Shown here piece by piece: positions 19,026 through 28,391 of a stretch of DNA of 64,000 nucleotides. Below the pieces are notes generated by a model. That model made no database searches. It was not told where the DNA came from and saw nothing but the letters and a program-made list of their open reading frames with translations. A program made the translations under genes and the position numbers. Numbering within the stretch: the stretch's first letter is position 1; every line of letters begins with the position of its first letter. This DNA comes from Campylobacterales bacterium (GTDB taxonomy: Bacteria > Campylobacterota > Campylobacteria > Campylobacterales > Sulfurimonadaceae): contig JAPLGO010000009.1 of assembly GCA_026390115.1 (NCBI GenBank), forward strand, positions 94,060-158,059, in the 5' to 3' direction.

Positions 19026-19892
19026 TTATAAAGCTAAGGTTTCTTTGATGAAATTTGCTATTTTATCCCCATACTGTGTAGGTTTTACATAGTTTTGTTT
19101 ACTTATTGTTTGTAAAACTTGTGATAGTTGATTTACATCAAGATTTTTAACGACAGGAACATTAAGATTTTTAAATAATTCATTAAAATTCGTGCAGTAA
19201 TCTTCTCTTTGAAAATAGATAGGTTTACCTCCACATGCTAAACTCTCTAAAACTGCTTGCGGCGAAGCTGTTAACAAAATTTCTGATTTTTTAATCATCT
19301 CTTCATACGCTTCAAATTCATGATAATTTGGAAATCTCTTTTTTAAGCTCTCTTCATAATCTAAGAAGTAGTAAAATCCTAGCTGTAAATCTGCACTTAG
19401 TCCGTCAATAAAGGAAAGATTCTTCTCTAAATCCTTCTCATAATCATCATCACCGAAGAAGTAGGATATTTTTACTGTTTTCTCACTCTCGTCAAAAAAA
19501 GTATCACTGATTGCGTAAGCGTTGCAAATGCCATCGCCACTAAGATAGGGAGAAATTAAAAACTCATTCTCCTCTTTTTTATCATTTTCATAGTCACTTA
19601 CTCTGATAAATGCAGAAAAATATTTTCTCATGTCATCAAGCATAATCGGGTTGGCTTCTTCCGAATCAAAGATGAGTTTATCTCCAAATTTTGCAATTTG
19701 TGGAATATTTCTTACAACATCTATTCCGACGCTGCTCTTAATTCCAAAATCTTTTGCAACTTGAGCGATTCTAAAATCAGAGCAGAGAAGCGTAATATCA
19801 ACATCTTTAAGAGAGTTAATGATGGCAACTGCTCGTCTAAATCTATCAAGCCCTATGCGGTGACCCGTATGTACATAGTAGTAAGTTTTCAT
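19026..19892 (-). CDS. Glycosyltransferase-like protein of GT-B type
   Basis: A 288-residue protein beginning HTGHRIGLDRFRRAVAIINSL, like the nucleotide-sugar or glycan-binding start of GT-B transferases and PseG-type hydrolases. The C-terminal half has ILLTASPQAVLESLACGGKPIYFQRED, the Pro-x-Glu-ala-xx-xGG type donor-binding motif. No membrane helix. The substrate is unknown; cell-surface glycan work is likely. It lies 17 bases after mnmG on the same strand. One CCACATGC copy encodes part of ACGGKP here. Confidence 0.55.
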   Translation of the reverse strand: MKTYYYVHTGHRIGLDRFRRAVAIINSLKDVDITLLCSDFRIAQVAKDFGIKSSVGIDVVRNIPQIAKFGDKLIFDSEEANPIMLDDMRKYFSAFIRVSDYENDKKEENEFLISPYLSGDGICNAYAISDTFFDESEKTVKISYFFGDDDYEKDLEKNLSFIDGLSADLQLGFYYFLDYEESLKKRFPNYHEFEAYEEMIKKSEILLTASPQAVLESLACGGKPIYFQREDYCTNFNELFKNLNVPVVKNLDVNQLSQVLQTISKQNYVKPTQYGDKIANFIKETLAL

Positions 19893-19908
19893 TTAATACC
19901 TTATTATT

Positions 19909-21783
19909 TTAAGATTTTCTAGCCGCAATTCTTATATAAATATGCAAAATCTCTATCGCTGCGGGAGTAATTCCGCTGATATTCATGGCCGATTGCAGAG
20001 TCGGCGGGTTAAATTTTTCCAGTTTTTCAACTATCTCTTTTGAAAGTCCGCTTACACCTTTGAAGTTAAAATCTTGCGGTATCTCAACTTTAAGGTACTT
20101 CTTCATTCTATCTATCTCTTCACTCTGCTTGTCAATATAGCGGGCATATTTCCCCTCTACTAAGATTTCATCTTGTATATAATCATCATACTTCTCAAAC
20201 TCCGGAATGAGTTTGAGCATCTTCTCAACATCAAAACTCTTTCGTGCCACCAACTGCTGAGCAGTAGATATATCTTTGATTGGCAACTCATCCATGTTTT
20301 CCAAAAATGCTATAAACTCTTTGTTTGGAGTAAATTTGGTCTCTTCCAGTGCTAATGCACCCTCTTTTATCTGCAGATTTTTCAGTACAACTTTTGCATA
20401 CACTTCATCACTAATCAGCCCTAATTCATGCCCGTAACCACTCAACCTTGTATCGGCTGACTCCTCCCGCAATAGCAATCTGTACTCTGCACGGGAGGTA
20501 AACATGCGGTAAGGCTCTTTTGTCCCTTTTGTCACCAAATCATCTATTAAAACACCAATATAAGCCTCATCCCTTCTTAAAACAAGAGGCTCTTTTTCTT
20601 GAATGGAGAGAGAAGCGTTTATACCAGCCATTAAGCCCTGAGCTGCTGCCTCTTCATAACCGGTTGTGCCGTTTATCTGTCCGGCTAAGTAAAGACCCTT
20701 GATTTTTTTAGTTTCCAAAGTATGTTTCAACTCTCTAGGATCAACAAAATCGTACTCTATGGCATATCCGTAACGAACAATTTTGGCATTCTCTAGACCT
20801 TTTACAGAGTGAATCATCTGCTGTTGCACCTCAGGTGGAAGCGATGTACTCATGCCGTTTATATAGCACTCCGTGTTCTCCATGGTTTGCGGTTCAATAA
20901 AAAGATGATGTCTATCTTTATCACGAAAACGGTTTACTTTGTCCTCGATACTCGGGCAATATCTCGGTCCCGTTCCCTCGATTTGTCCCGTAAAAAGCGG
21001 TGCTCTGTAAAAATTGCTCTCTATAATGTTGTGCGTCTCTTCGTTTGTGTAGGCGATGAAACATGGAAGCTGTTTTTTGGTCGCTCTAAAATTTTCGCGG
21101 TCAGTTCTAAAGCTAAAAGGAGTCGGAAGTGTGTCGCCATCCTGCTCTTCCATAACAGAAAAATCAATAGATGAACTGTCAATCCTTGCACATGTACCGG
21201 TTTTAAGTCTTCCCATTTCAAGTCCGCATGCCAAAAGTGATGCACTCAAACCCTCACTGCTCTGCTCTCCAAAACGACCGCCAATCTGCTTTATCTCGCC
21301 GATGTGTATAACGCCTCTTAGAAATGTTCCGGTTGTAATGACAACTTTTTTTGCACCGTATTCGTTTAAAAGATTGGTTTTCACACCCTTTACCGCGCCC
21401 TCTTCAACAATCAAACTCTCAGCCATCTCTTGCACTAAATCTAGGTTCGGAGTTGTCAAAACTGTGTTTCTAGCGATGACACGGTATCTGTCCATATCAA
21501 TCTGCGCACGGCTTCCACGCACTGCCGGACCTTTTGTCTGGTTGAGAATGCGAAACTGAATACCTGCTTGGTCAGTTATTAGCCCCATTTCTCCGCCAAG
21601 AGCATCAAGCTCACGCACCAAGTGCCCTTTTGCCAAACCGCCAACGGCAGGGTTACAACTCGTTGCTCCGACATTTTCTGCAAGCATGGATATCATCAAA
21701 GTTTTGTTGCCCATTCGAGCACTTGAAAGTGCAGCTTCTACACCTGCATGTCCGCCACCGACAACGATTACATCATAATTCAT
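19909..21783 (-). CDS. mnmG: tRNA U34 5-carboxymethylaminomethyl modification enzyme, FAD-binding subunit
   Basis: MnmG, partner of MnmE, builds the cmnm5 group at the wobble uridine. The 624-residue protein has the N-terminal FAD loop [19 protein letters not shown], the SCNPAVGG and KGHLVREIDALGG-like segments with a conserved Cys, [13 protein letters not shown] [10 protein letters not shown], and the C-terminal helical RNA-binding domain. Start ATG at 21783. Confidence 0.97.
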   Translation of the reverse strand: MNYDVIVVGGGHAGVEAALSSARMGNKTLMISMLAENVGATSCNPAVGGLAKGHLVRELDALGGEMGLITDQAGIQFRILNQTKGPAVRGSRAQIDMDRYRVIARNTVLTTPNLDLVQEMAESLIVEEGAVKGVKTNLLNEYGAKKVVITTGTFLRGVIHIGEIKQIGGRFGEQSSEGLSASLLACGLEMGRLKTGTCARIDSSSIDFSVMEEQDGDTLPTPFSFRTDRENFRATKKQLPCFIAYTNEETHNIIESNFYRAPLFTGQIEGTGPRYCPSIEDKVNRFRDKDRHHLFIEPQTMENTECYINGMSTSLPPEVQQQMIHSVKGLENAKIVRYGYAIEYDFVDPRELKHTLETKKIKGLYLAGQINGTTGYEEAAAQGLMAGINASLSIQEKEPLVLRRDEAYIGVLIDDLVTKGTKEPYRMFTSRAEYRLLLREESADTRLSGYGHELGLISDEVYAKVVLKNLQIKEGALALEETKFTPNKEFIAFLENMDELPIKDISTAQQLVARKSFDVEKMLKLIPEFEKYDDYIQDEILVEGKYARYIDKQSEEIDRMKKYLKVEIPQDFNFKGVSGLSKEIVEKLEKFNPPTLQSAMNISGITPAAIEILHIYIRIAARKS

Positions 21784-21877
21784 TTATATTTTCCGTATGA
21801 GGATTTTATTTAAAGCGGATTTTATCATTTTTAAGTATAGTTTGCCTAAAATATACAAAAATTATCAAGGTTAAAAG

Positions 21878-22252
21878 ATGTCAAAAGAAAGAAAAATTTC
21901 AGCGAAAGAGTTGTTTAAAGATTATGTTCCTGAAATTTTAGAGTATGATGCGAGGGTGGATGCTTCTTACCCAAGAGAGATTCAAGAAGTTAAAACAAAA
22001 AAAATAGAGACAGCTATAATCACGACAAAACAGAAAACTGTACCGATATATTCGGAAGATTTTTTGAAAAATTATGTTCCCGAAGTTTTAGAGTATGATG
22101 AGAATATAGATGGAAGTGATGAACACAAAATCAGAGAAAATCACCTTATTATAAAAGAGAATCTGCTAGAACAGATTAGAAACGCAAAAGCTTCAAGAAA
22201 ATCAAATAAAACAACTTATAGACAACCTATAAGAACAGAAAATGAGCAATAA
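21878..22252 (+). CDS. Hypothetical protein with duplicated YVPEILEYD motif
   Basis: A 124-residue hydrophilic, charged protein that I do not recognise. It contains an internal duplication: LFKDYVPEILEYDARVD near residue 12 and FLKNYVPEVLEYDENID near residue 62, about 50 residues apart. The C-terminus is basic. No signal peptide or membrane helix. The stop overlaps the start of the Sel1 gene (TAATG), so the two are translationally coupled and may act together; the duplicated motif could be a docking peptide for the Sel1 solenoid. Confidence 0.6.
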   Translation: MSKERKISAKELFKDYVPEILEYDARVDASYPREIQEVKTKKIETAIITTKQKTVPIYSEDFLKNYVPEVLEYDENIDGSDEHKIRENHLIIKENLLEQIRNAKASRKSNKTTYRQPIRTENEQ

Positions 22253-22938
22253 TGATACAAAAAGCACATGACGCCTATAACACAGGCAATTTTAAAACTG
22301 CTCTTGAGATATATTCAAAATTAGCAGAAGAAGAGAATGCGGATGCTCAAACTTCACTTGGTTATATGTATCAAAATGGGCAAGGGTGTGAAAGAGATGA
22401 GCAAAAAGTTGTAGAACTATACACAAAAGCAGCCGAGGCTTTTCAGCCCTATGCACTCTACAACTTGGCTATTTTGTATGAAAACGGTTTTTGTGGAGTT
22501 GAATGCGACCAGTTTAAGGCATTTGAACTCCACATGCAAGCGGCAATAAGAGAAGTTTTACCTGCCATGTATGAAATTGCGTTGATGCTTGAGTATGGGC
22601 TTGGATGCTTGCAAAACTACAGTGAAGCGGCTTTTTGGTACGAAGAGGGAGCAAAAAGAGGAAATCTTGAGTGCTTTAATAACCTTGGTGTGCTTTATAA
22701 AGAGGGGCATGGAGTAGAGCAAAATGATGCAAAATGCTTCATCTGTTTTTCTCGCGCTGCCGAGGGTGATTTGGCTGAAGGGCTTTACAATTTGGGTCTG
22801 CTCTACGATCAAGGCATCGGCTGTGAAATGAACAACGACACGGCGTTAGAATATTGTAGAAAAGCCGCGTATAAAGGGCATGAAAAAGCCAAAGAGATTA
22901 TCAAGGGCTTACAAGAAGATGGAAAGATAATATTTTAA
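22252..22938 (+). CDS. Sel1-repeat (TPR-like) protein
   Basis: A 228-residue protein made almost wholly of Sel1-like repeats of about 36 residues: DAQTSLGYMYQNGQGC, YALYNLAILYENGFCG, PAMYEIALMLEYGLGC, ECFNNLGVLYKEGHGV and EGLYNLGLLYDQGIGC. These fold into an alpha-solenoid for protein binding. No signal peptide, unlike secreted Helicobacter cysteine-rich proteins, so it should be cytoplasmic. Coupled to the upstream repeat-motif protein by a 1-base overlap. Confidence 0.85.
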   Translation: MIQKAHDAYNTGNFKTALEIYSKLAEEENADAQTSLGYMYQNGQGCERDEQKVVELYTKAAEAFQPYALYNLAILYENGFCGVECDQFKAFELHMQAAIREVLPAMYEIALMLEYGLGCLQNYSEAAFWYEEGAKRGNLECFNNLGVLYKEGHGVEQNDAKCFICFSRAAEGDLAEGLYNLGLLYDQGIGCEMNNDTALEYCRKAAYKGHEKAKEIIKGLQEDGKIIF

Positions 22939-22940
22939 AC

Positions 22941-23007
22941 GTGAATCGGAACAAGTCCCAATTCACTACGCTAGCCGCTATGGCACTAAAGCTAGCCTCA
23001 CTGAGGC
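22941..23007. promoter_or_regulatory. Hairpin-rich leader between the Sel1 gene and ribE
   Basis: A 26-base imperfect palindrome (22941-22966) pairs better as minus-strand RNA: 11 bp with G-U wobbles and a CUUG loop. It is followed by two GCTAGC palindromes and a GCCTC-act-GAGGC hairpin (22995-23007) just before the ribE ribosome site. It does not match the FMN riboswitch. It could be a terminator for the Sel1 unit or a remnant of a small repeat element. Confidence 0.35.
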
Positions 23008-23020
23008 AGAAGGAAATTAT

Positions 23021-23632
23021 TTGTTTACTGGATTAATTAGAGAAATCGCAACCGTTCAAAGTTTAGCAGGAAGTACGCTTACTATCCGTGCAAAACATAA
23101 AGCAAAAGTTGGCGATTCCATAGCTATAAATGGGGCGTGTTTGACTGTTGTAAGAGTTTTAGGCGATGGTTTTAGCGTGGAGTTGTCACCTGAATCTCAA
23201 AAGCTTTTGGCGATGGAGAACTACAAAAACGAAGTGCATATTGAACCTGCCATGATGATGGGCGATAGATTTGAGGGGCATGTGGTGCAGGGGCATGTAG
23301 ATACACTTGGAACTATCAAAGAGATTAAAAACAATGGCAACTCTTTTGATGTTTTTATAGAAGTTGATAAAAAATTTATTGCCTATATCGTACCAAAAGG
23401 CTCGATAACTATTGACGGTGTGAGTTTAACTGTAAATGATGTAAATGCAAATAGTTTCAGACTTACAATCATTCCACACACCATGAGGGAAACGCTTTTT
23501 AAGAACTATAAAAAAGGCTCAAAAGTAAATATTGAAACAGACATGTTTGCCCGTTATGTTGCACACATCATCACACACCAGAAATCTGCACTCACATGGG
23601 ATGAAGTCGATGCAATGACTGCACGCTTTTGA
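23021..23632 (+). CDS. ribE: Riboflavin synthase, alpha chain
   Basis: Riboflavin synthase joins two lumazines. The 203-residue protein has the two-barrel repeat: FTGLIREIATV...SIAINGACLTV in the first and GHVVQGHVDTLG...SITIDGVSLTV in the second. The start is a TTG (the FTG start is invariant) after AGAAGGAAAT. Its stop overlaps the recQ TTG start by 4 bases. Confidence 0.95.
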   Translation: MFTGLIREIATVQSLAGSTLTIRAKHKAKVGDSIAINGACLTVVRVLGDGFSVELSPESQKLLAMENYKNEVHIEPAMMMGDRFEGHVVQGHVDTLGTIKEIKNNGNSFDVFIEVDKKFIAYIVPKGSITIDGVSLTVNDVNANSFRLTIIPHTMRETLFKNYKKGSKVNIETDMFARYVAHIITHQKSALTWDEVDAMTARF

Positions 23633-25404
23633 AATACAAAGTACTCAAAGATATCTTCGGTCATAACAACTTTAGAGTTCTTCAAGAAGAAGGTGTCGAT
23701 GCCATCTTAGCCAACCGTGATTTGCTTATGATTTTACCGACTGGTGGTGGAAAGTCACTTGTCTATCAACTTCCAACACTCATAAAAGATGGAATAAGTA
23801 TCGTTATCTCTCCGCTCATCGCGCTCATGCAAGACCAAATCAGAGCTTTAAAAGCACAAAAAATCAGTGCGAATATGATATCGTCGGCTCAGTCGCGTGA
23901 GGATGTTGAAGAGATAATACAACAGGCAAAAGATGGTGCATTAAAATTTTTGTATCTCTCACCTGAACGATTAAATACTGAATCGACGGTTAACCTTCTA
24001 AGAACGCTCAACATCAACTTTTTTGTCATCGATGAAGCACACTGTATTTCGCAATGGGGGCATGAATTTCGTGATGATTATAGAGCATTGGGAAATCTGA
24101 AGGCGAACTTTCCACATGCTACGGTTTGTGCTTTTACTGCAACCTCAACCAACCATGTAACCGATGACATTGTACGAGAACTCAGGCTTGATAATCCTCT
24201 GGTTTTAAAGGGAAAAATATTTCGCAAAAACATCTTTATCTCGGCAGAGAGACGCATTACAAACGGGCATGCACAGCTCCAAAACTTATTAAACCGCCAC
24301 AAAAACGAGAGCGGAATCATCTATGTGAGTTCAAGAAAAAAAGCGGAGGAGCTGAGTGCATTTCTCAACATGAAAGGCTTTAGTTCCTTGGCGTATCACG
24401 CTGGGCTTCCAAACCATGTGCGAGAGCAAAACTTTAAAATATTTGTAAATGACAAAGTAAATATTATGGTCGCAACCATCGCTTTTGGCATGGGAATCGA
24501 CAAAAGCGATATCCGTTTTGTTGTCCACATGTCGCTTCCGAAATCACAGGAAAATTTTTACCAAGAGGTAGGACGCGCTGGACGGGATGGCGAAGACAGC
24601 GAAACACTTTTGCTTTTTAATGCCTCCGATATGGTTCTGCAAAAACGCTTTTTAGAAGAGTTACCAGAGAGTGAATACAAAGAGCATTTGGATGCAAAAA
24701 TAGACGGAATTTACAAGTTCTCAACGAGTGAAATATGCTTCCACAAGCAATTGGCGGAGTATTTTGACGACACGCTTGAACCATGTGGCAACAGATGTGA
24801 CAACTGTCTGCAATCCGATGTCAAACGAGAGGACATCACAAAAGAGTCGCAGATGCTCCTCAGTGCAATTTATAAGACACAACAAGGCTTTGGAAAAAAC
24901 TATATCGTCGATGTTTTGAGAGGTTCAAAAGAGCAGAAAATTTTGGCAAACGGTGCGGATAAACTCTCCGTTTACAACATCGGAACACACCTCACAAAAA
25001 AAGTTTGGTTTGTTATTTTAGAAAGATTAATTGAATTAAAAATCTTAAGTATGGGTGAGTTCAGTGTCTTAAAACTCACAGAGAGTGCAATAGAAATCCT
25101 CAAAGCGCAAAGAACGGTTGATATAAAATCTTCACGATTAGAAGTCTCTTCTTCTAAAGATAAAAAAATCAAACAAACGGAAGATTTTGATTTTGATGAT
25201 ACACTGTTTGAATCTCTCAGATCCAAAAGAGCTGAGATTGCAAAAGAGCTTGGCATACCTGCCTATCTTATATTTAGCGATAAAACACTCAAACATTTAG
25301 CCTCAGACAAGCCGCATGACAAAGCTTCTATGCTTGAAGTCAACGGTGTCGGAGAGAAGAAGTTTGAGCAGTTTGGAGCGGAGTTTTTAGATGTTTTAAA
25401 CTAA
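23629..25404 (+). CDS. recQ: RecQ-family ATP-dependent DNA helicase
   Basis: A 591-residue 3'-5' helicase. Walker A is PTGGGKSLVYQLP, the DEAH box is DEAHCISQWGHEFR with the aromatic loop, and motif VI is QEVGRAGRDG. The zinc-binding Cys set (CFHKQL, CGNRCDNC) and a C-terminal HRDC domain (LRSKRAEIAKELGIPAYLIFSDKTL) are present. Start is TTG, overlapping the ribE stop as TTGA. It converges with the mnmD-like gene with a 4-base overlap of stops. Confidence 0.95.
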   Translation: MKYKVLKDIFGHNNFRVLQEEGVDAILANRDLLMILPTGGGKSLVYQLPTLIKDGISIVISPLIALMQDQIRALKAQKISANMISSAQSREDVEEIIQQAKDGALKFLYLSPERLNTESTVNLLRTLNINFFVIDEAHCISQWGHEFRDDYRALGNLKANFPHATVCAFTATSTNHVTDDIVRELRLDNPLVLKGKIFRKNIFISAERRITNGHAQLQNLLNRHKNESGIIYVSSRKKAEELSAFLNMKGFSSLAYHAGLPNHVREQNFKIFVNDKVNIMVATIAFGMGIDKSDIRFVVHMSLPKSQENFYQEVGRAGRDGEDSETLLLFNASDMVLQKRFLEELPESEYKEHLDAKIDGIYKFSTSEICFHKQLAEYFDDTLEPCGNRCDNCLQSDVKREDITKESQMLLSAIYKTQQGFGKNYIVDVLRGSKEQKILANGADKLSVYNIGTHLTKKVWFVILERLIELKILSMGEFSVLKLTESAIEILKAQRTVDIKSSRLEVSSSKDKKIKQTEDFDFDDTLFESLRSKRAEIAKELGIPAYLIFSDKTLKHLASDKPHDKASMLEVNGVGEKKFEQFGAEFLDVLN

Positions 25405-26201
25405 TCTCGCAATGGTTTTGCATCTGGATTACATGCTATTTTATGCTTCATATCCACACCCCTCCCAAATGCATCTAGCTCACTCAAAGAGGCGATTGTC
25501 GCATCTCTGAAATCTTTGCCGCTGTTTATATAGATGTTAAAACCATTTTCATGCAGCGCCAATCTTGTCGCGAGTGCCGTGGAGTAGGTTGTTACTACTC
25601 CGTCACGTTTCATTCTTTTTTGTATGTCGCTGAAATACTCTTGCGTCCATAAAATGGGGTTTGTGCTTGGAGAGAAAGCATCTTGGTAAACTATATCAAA
25701 CATCCCATCTGGAAATCTCTTAATATACTCTCTCGCATCGCCCAAGAAGATTTCCACATGCCAAGAGTTTTCATTATAAATTCCGTTTTCAGAGAGTCCC
25801 AAAATAATCTCCCTAAACTCCTCAAACTCATTCGGATAGGTAAAATTCTTGAGTGATTTTACAAGCGTGCTATCCAGCTCCGGCGAGTAGATATTTATCT
25901 TTGAAGTGATATTGTTTTTTTTTGCATAATAAAGCGTAGCCAAAGTGTTAAAACCCAAGCCGTAGCAGATATCTAAAATGTTTATTTCATCTTTTTTTTG
26001 CATAATTTTAAAAGCCGGAATCACATGTTTAACAAGCGATTCATGCAGGGCTCCATCTTTTGTAGAGTGATAGTGTTCATTGTACTCTTTTGAGTAAGCT
26101 GTGTAACTTCCATCCTCACTCAGAGTCATTGTGTGCAGTTCATCGTCAAACATCAAATTTAATTTTTCCCCATATTCCGGTTTTTTGGGATATTTTATCA
26201 T
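25401..26201 (-). CDS. MnmD-type tRNA wobble-uridine methyltransferase
   Basis: A 266-residue methyltransferase matching the N-terminal domain of MnmC: DICYGLGFNTLATL is the SAM site and YQDAFSPSTNPILWTQEYF is the family signature. MnmC's second (FAD) domain is missing, as in stand-alone MnmD proteins, which methylate the aminomethyl group at tRNA U34. That fits the nearby mnmG functionally. A perfect copy of the 15-base TTTCCACATGCCAAG motif lies in it. Confidence 0.85.
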   Translation of the reverse strand: MIKYPKKPEYGEKLNLMFDDELHTMTLSEDGSYTAYSKEYNEHYHSTKDGALHESLVKHVIPAFKIMQKKDEINILDICYGLGFNTLATLYYAKKNNITSKINIYSPELDSTLVKSLKNFTYPNEFEEFREIILGLSENGIYNENSWHVEIFLGDAREYIKRFPDGMFDIVYQDAFSPSTNPILWTQEYFSDIQKRMKRDGVVTTYSTALATRLALHENGFNIYINSGKDFRDATIASLSELDAFGRGVDMKHKIACNPDAKPLRD

Positions 26202-26287
26202 AATTTACACATGGATACTTAGCTCGCATGGAAATTTGAATAAAAAAGAACTATAATTTCATAACTTTTAAAAAAGGAAACACGCGC

Positions 26288-27376
26288 ATGGCTGAACCGC
26301 TCAAAAATAGCTACACCGAAGCATACATCACAAACTTAGCGAAAAAAGTAGGCGTACATTACGCCGATTTTGATGAACAAAACTTTAGAGCGTCAGTTTT
26401 TTGTGATGCTTGGGAGAGCTTGGAGCTAAAAGCAAGAATGCGCCATATTGCCATGCAACTTCACCGTTTTTTGCCTCTCTCGTATGCCCAGCAACTCGCT
26501 ATTTTAAAAACCGCCTCAAAAAATTTTGGCTCTTTTGAAGCGATGTTTTTTCAAGATTTTGTAGAGGTTTTCGGGCTGGATGATTTTGAACATTCGATGG
26601 AGGCTTTGGCAGTTTTTACGATTGACTCAAGCAGTGAATTTGCGGTGCGACAATTTATTATCAAATATGAAGAGCAGACTTTGCAGCAGATGAAGATTTG
26701 GGCAAAAAGTAACAACAAGCATCTCAGACGCCTAACCTCCGAGGGGTGTCGCCCAAGACTTCCATGGGCGGTGGCACTGCCGAGATTTAAAAAAGAGCCT
26801 TCCAACGTTTTGCAAATCATAGAACTTCTCAAAAACGACCCAAGCCTCTATGTGCGAAAATCGGTCGCAAATAGTCTCAACGACATCTCAAAAGACCATC
26901 CGCAGGCGGTCGCTCAGTTTGTAAAAAACAATCAAGGTTTCTCCAAAGAGCTTGATTGGGTCTGCAAACATGCCTCACGAACCCTGCTCAAGAAAGGCGA
27001 TAGTGCAATACTAGAGCTTTTTAATCTGCAAAGTTTACATCATGTAAGCATCGAAAATTTTGTCTATGACAAGGCAGTAAAAATAGGCGATGCGTTGCAC
27101 TTTTCGTTTGAACTCAACACAAAAGAACCCATCGAAAATATCCGCATAGAGTACGCCATAGAGTATCTAAAAGTAAACAACCGACACAATAAAAAAGTGT
27201 TTATGATAACCCAAGGACGCCTTGAGACAACATATAAAACCTTTACAAAAAAACAAAGTTTCAAAGATATGACCACAAGAAAGCATTACAGAGGACAACA
27301 CTTTATCTCTGTTTTGATAAATGGGGAAGAAAAATTGCGAGGAGAGTTTCTGGTAGATAACGCATTTGAATTTTAA
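26288..27376 (+). CDS. AlkC-like DNA alkylation repair protein
   Basis: A 362-residue protein of the HEAT-repeat DNA glycosylase superfamily. The first 260 residues are helical repeats (AVALPRFKKEPSNVLQIIELL, YVRKSVANSLNDISKDHP is typical of AlkC/AlkD), and residues 270-362 form a strand-rich, Ig-like domain seen in AlkC rather than AlkD. AlkC removes 3-methylated bases such as 3-methyladenine without base flipping. Divergent from the MnmD-like gene. Confidence 0.75.
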   Translation: MAEPLKNSYTEAYITNLAKKVGVHYADFDEQNFRASVFCDAWESLELKARMRHIAMQLHRFLPLSYAQQLAILKTASKNFGSFEAMFFQDFVEVFGLDDFEHSMEALAVFTIDSSSEFAVRQFIIKYEEQTLQQMKIWAKSNNKHLRRLTSEGCRPRLPWAVALPRFKKEPSNVLQIIELLKNDPSLYVRKSVANSLNDISKDHPQAVAQFVKNNQGFSKELDWVCKHASRTLLKKGDSAILELFNLQSLHHVSIENFVYDKAVKIGDALHFSFELNTKEPIENIRIEYAIEYLKVNNRHNKKVFMITQGRLETTYKTFTKKQSFKDMTTRKHYRGQHFISVLINGEEKLRGEFLVDNAFEF

Positions 27377-27575
27377 TTTAAATGGCTGAAAGCTAACTTG
27401 TTGGATTTTAGTTAAAACATTTGCACATGCCGTGAGATTTTTTCTTTTTTAGGTAGCTCAAAAAGAGTGGAAATTCAATTTTAGATTTAAGGAAACTTTT
27501 GTCAGTTTCTTTTATGTATGCTGTATTAAGTATTCGTTTACTACAATTTGGAAACGAACAGAGGAGATAATTTTA

Positions 27576-27968
27576 ATGGAAATAAAAGAATGGATTACAA
27601 TAGTATCTGTAATAATTGTTGTAACTGGCTGGTTTATCAATAGTTATCTAAATAGAAGGCATGAAATTTCAAAAAAAAGATTAGATTATCGATTAGAAAC
27701 TTTACATTCGTTTTTACCTGTTTTCTTGTCAATGTCATCATCTCAGCAACCTTTCATTGATGATAAAGAATTGAATGATAAAATTAAGAACGCAAGAGTA
27801 AATTTTCAACTTTATGGCTATCAAGATGAAATGTACTTGTTTAATCAATTTGTCACCGCTATTGAAAAAGCAGATGTTAATGAAGCAACAAAAACTATTA
27901 ATAAATTAATTGTGCTCATCAGAAGCAGAATTAGAAATGAATTAAAATTACCAAATTTTGAATTATAA
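27576..27968 (+). CDS. Small membrane-anchored hypothetical protein
   Basis: A 130-residue protein with one N-terminal membrane helix (WITIVSVIIVVTGWFINSYL) and a basic, helical cytoplasmic body (NRRHEISKKRLDYRLETLHSF). It has a strong AGAGGAG ribosome site. Proteins of this shape occur as orphan accessory genes in many genomes. Composition is more AT-rich than its neighbours. Function unknown. Confidence 0.6.
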   Translation: MEIKEWITIVSVIIVVTGWFINSYLNRRHEISKKRLDYRLETLHSFLPVFLSMSSSQQPFIDDKELNDKIKNARVNFQLYGYQDEMYLFNQFVTAIEKADVNEATKTINKLIVLIRSRIRNELKLPNFEL

Positions 27969-27986
27969 AATCATTACTTTTTCTCG

Positions 27987-28008
27987 TTCCCATCGTCCCC
28001 GATGGGAA
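27987..28008. repeat. REP-like palindrome, copy 2
   Basis: TTCCCATCG and CGATGGGAA form a perfect 9-bp inverted repeat with a four-base loop, 18 bases after the membrane-protein stop. It shares its TTCCCATC/GATGGGAA core with the palindrome at 16079-16104. Confidence 0.55.
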
Positions 28009-28145
28009 TGCGTACAAGACCTACAACCTGCAATACAAACTCCCAAGCTGGAGAACAGGAGCTAAAAAATATTTCCACATGCCAATCTTCGCCAACCTTG
28101 ACTAAGCGTACGAAATCAAGTACCATATACACAAAAGGATTCTTC

Positions 28146-28391
28146 ATGACGAAAGTAATTACAGTGAGTCAAGCCCGAACAAATATTTATAAAATCATGG
28201 ATGAAACAGCTCAGACACATCAGCCTATCCTCATTACGGGAAAAAGAAATAATGTTGTGATGTTGTCTGAGGAAGATTGGAACGCAATCGAAGAGACGCT
28301 TTATCTCAACTCAATACCTGGAATGGCAAGTTCAATCAAAGAAGCGATGGATGCTCCAAATAGTGAGTTTAGCGAAGATATTGAATGGTGA
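28146..28391 (+). CDS. YefM/Phd-family antitoxin
   Basis: An 81-residue antitoxin. VSQARTNIYKIMDETAQTHQPILITGKRNNVVMLSEEDW is the DNA-binding Phd/YefM fold; the acidic C-terminus (NSEFSEDIEW) would wrap the toxin. I chose the ATG at 28146 because the family begins at this MTKVITVS; the frame is open further upstream but without family similarity. It normally represses its own operon. The stop overlaps the GTG start of the toxin gene by 4 bases. Confidence 0.9.
   Translation: MTKVITVSQARTNIYKIMDETAQTHQPILITGKRNNVVMLSEEDWNAIEETLYLNSIPGMASSIKEAMDAPNSEFSEDIEW

Noticed and set aside
20809..21559. Several long plus-strand frames opposite mnmG
   Set aside because: No family similarity or ribosome sites; mnmG on the other strand is unambiguous.
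22939..23020. FMN riboswitch upstream of ribE
   Set aside because: None of the conserved RFN core segments is present and the gap is too short.
28002..28145. Longer form of the antitoxin starting at 28002
   Set aside because: The added 48 residues include the REP-like palindrome and a copy of the repeated motif and resemble no protein family; MTKVITVS at 28146 is the family start.
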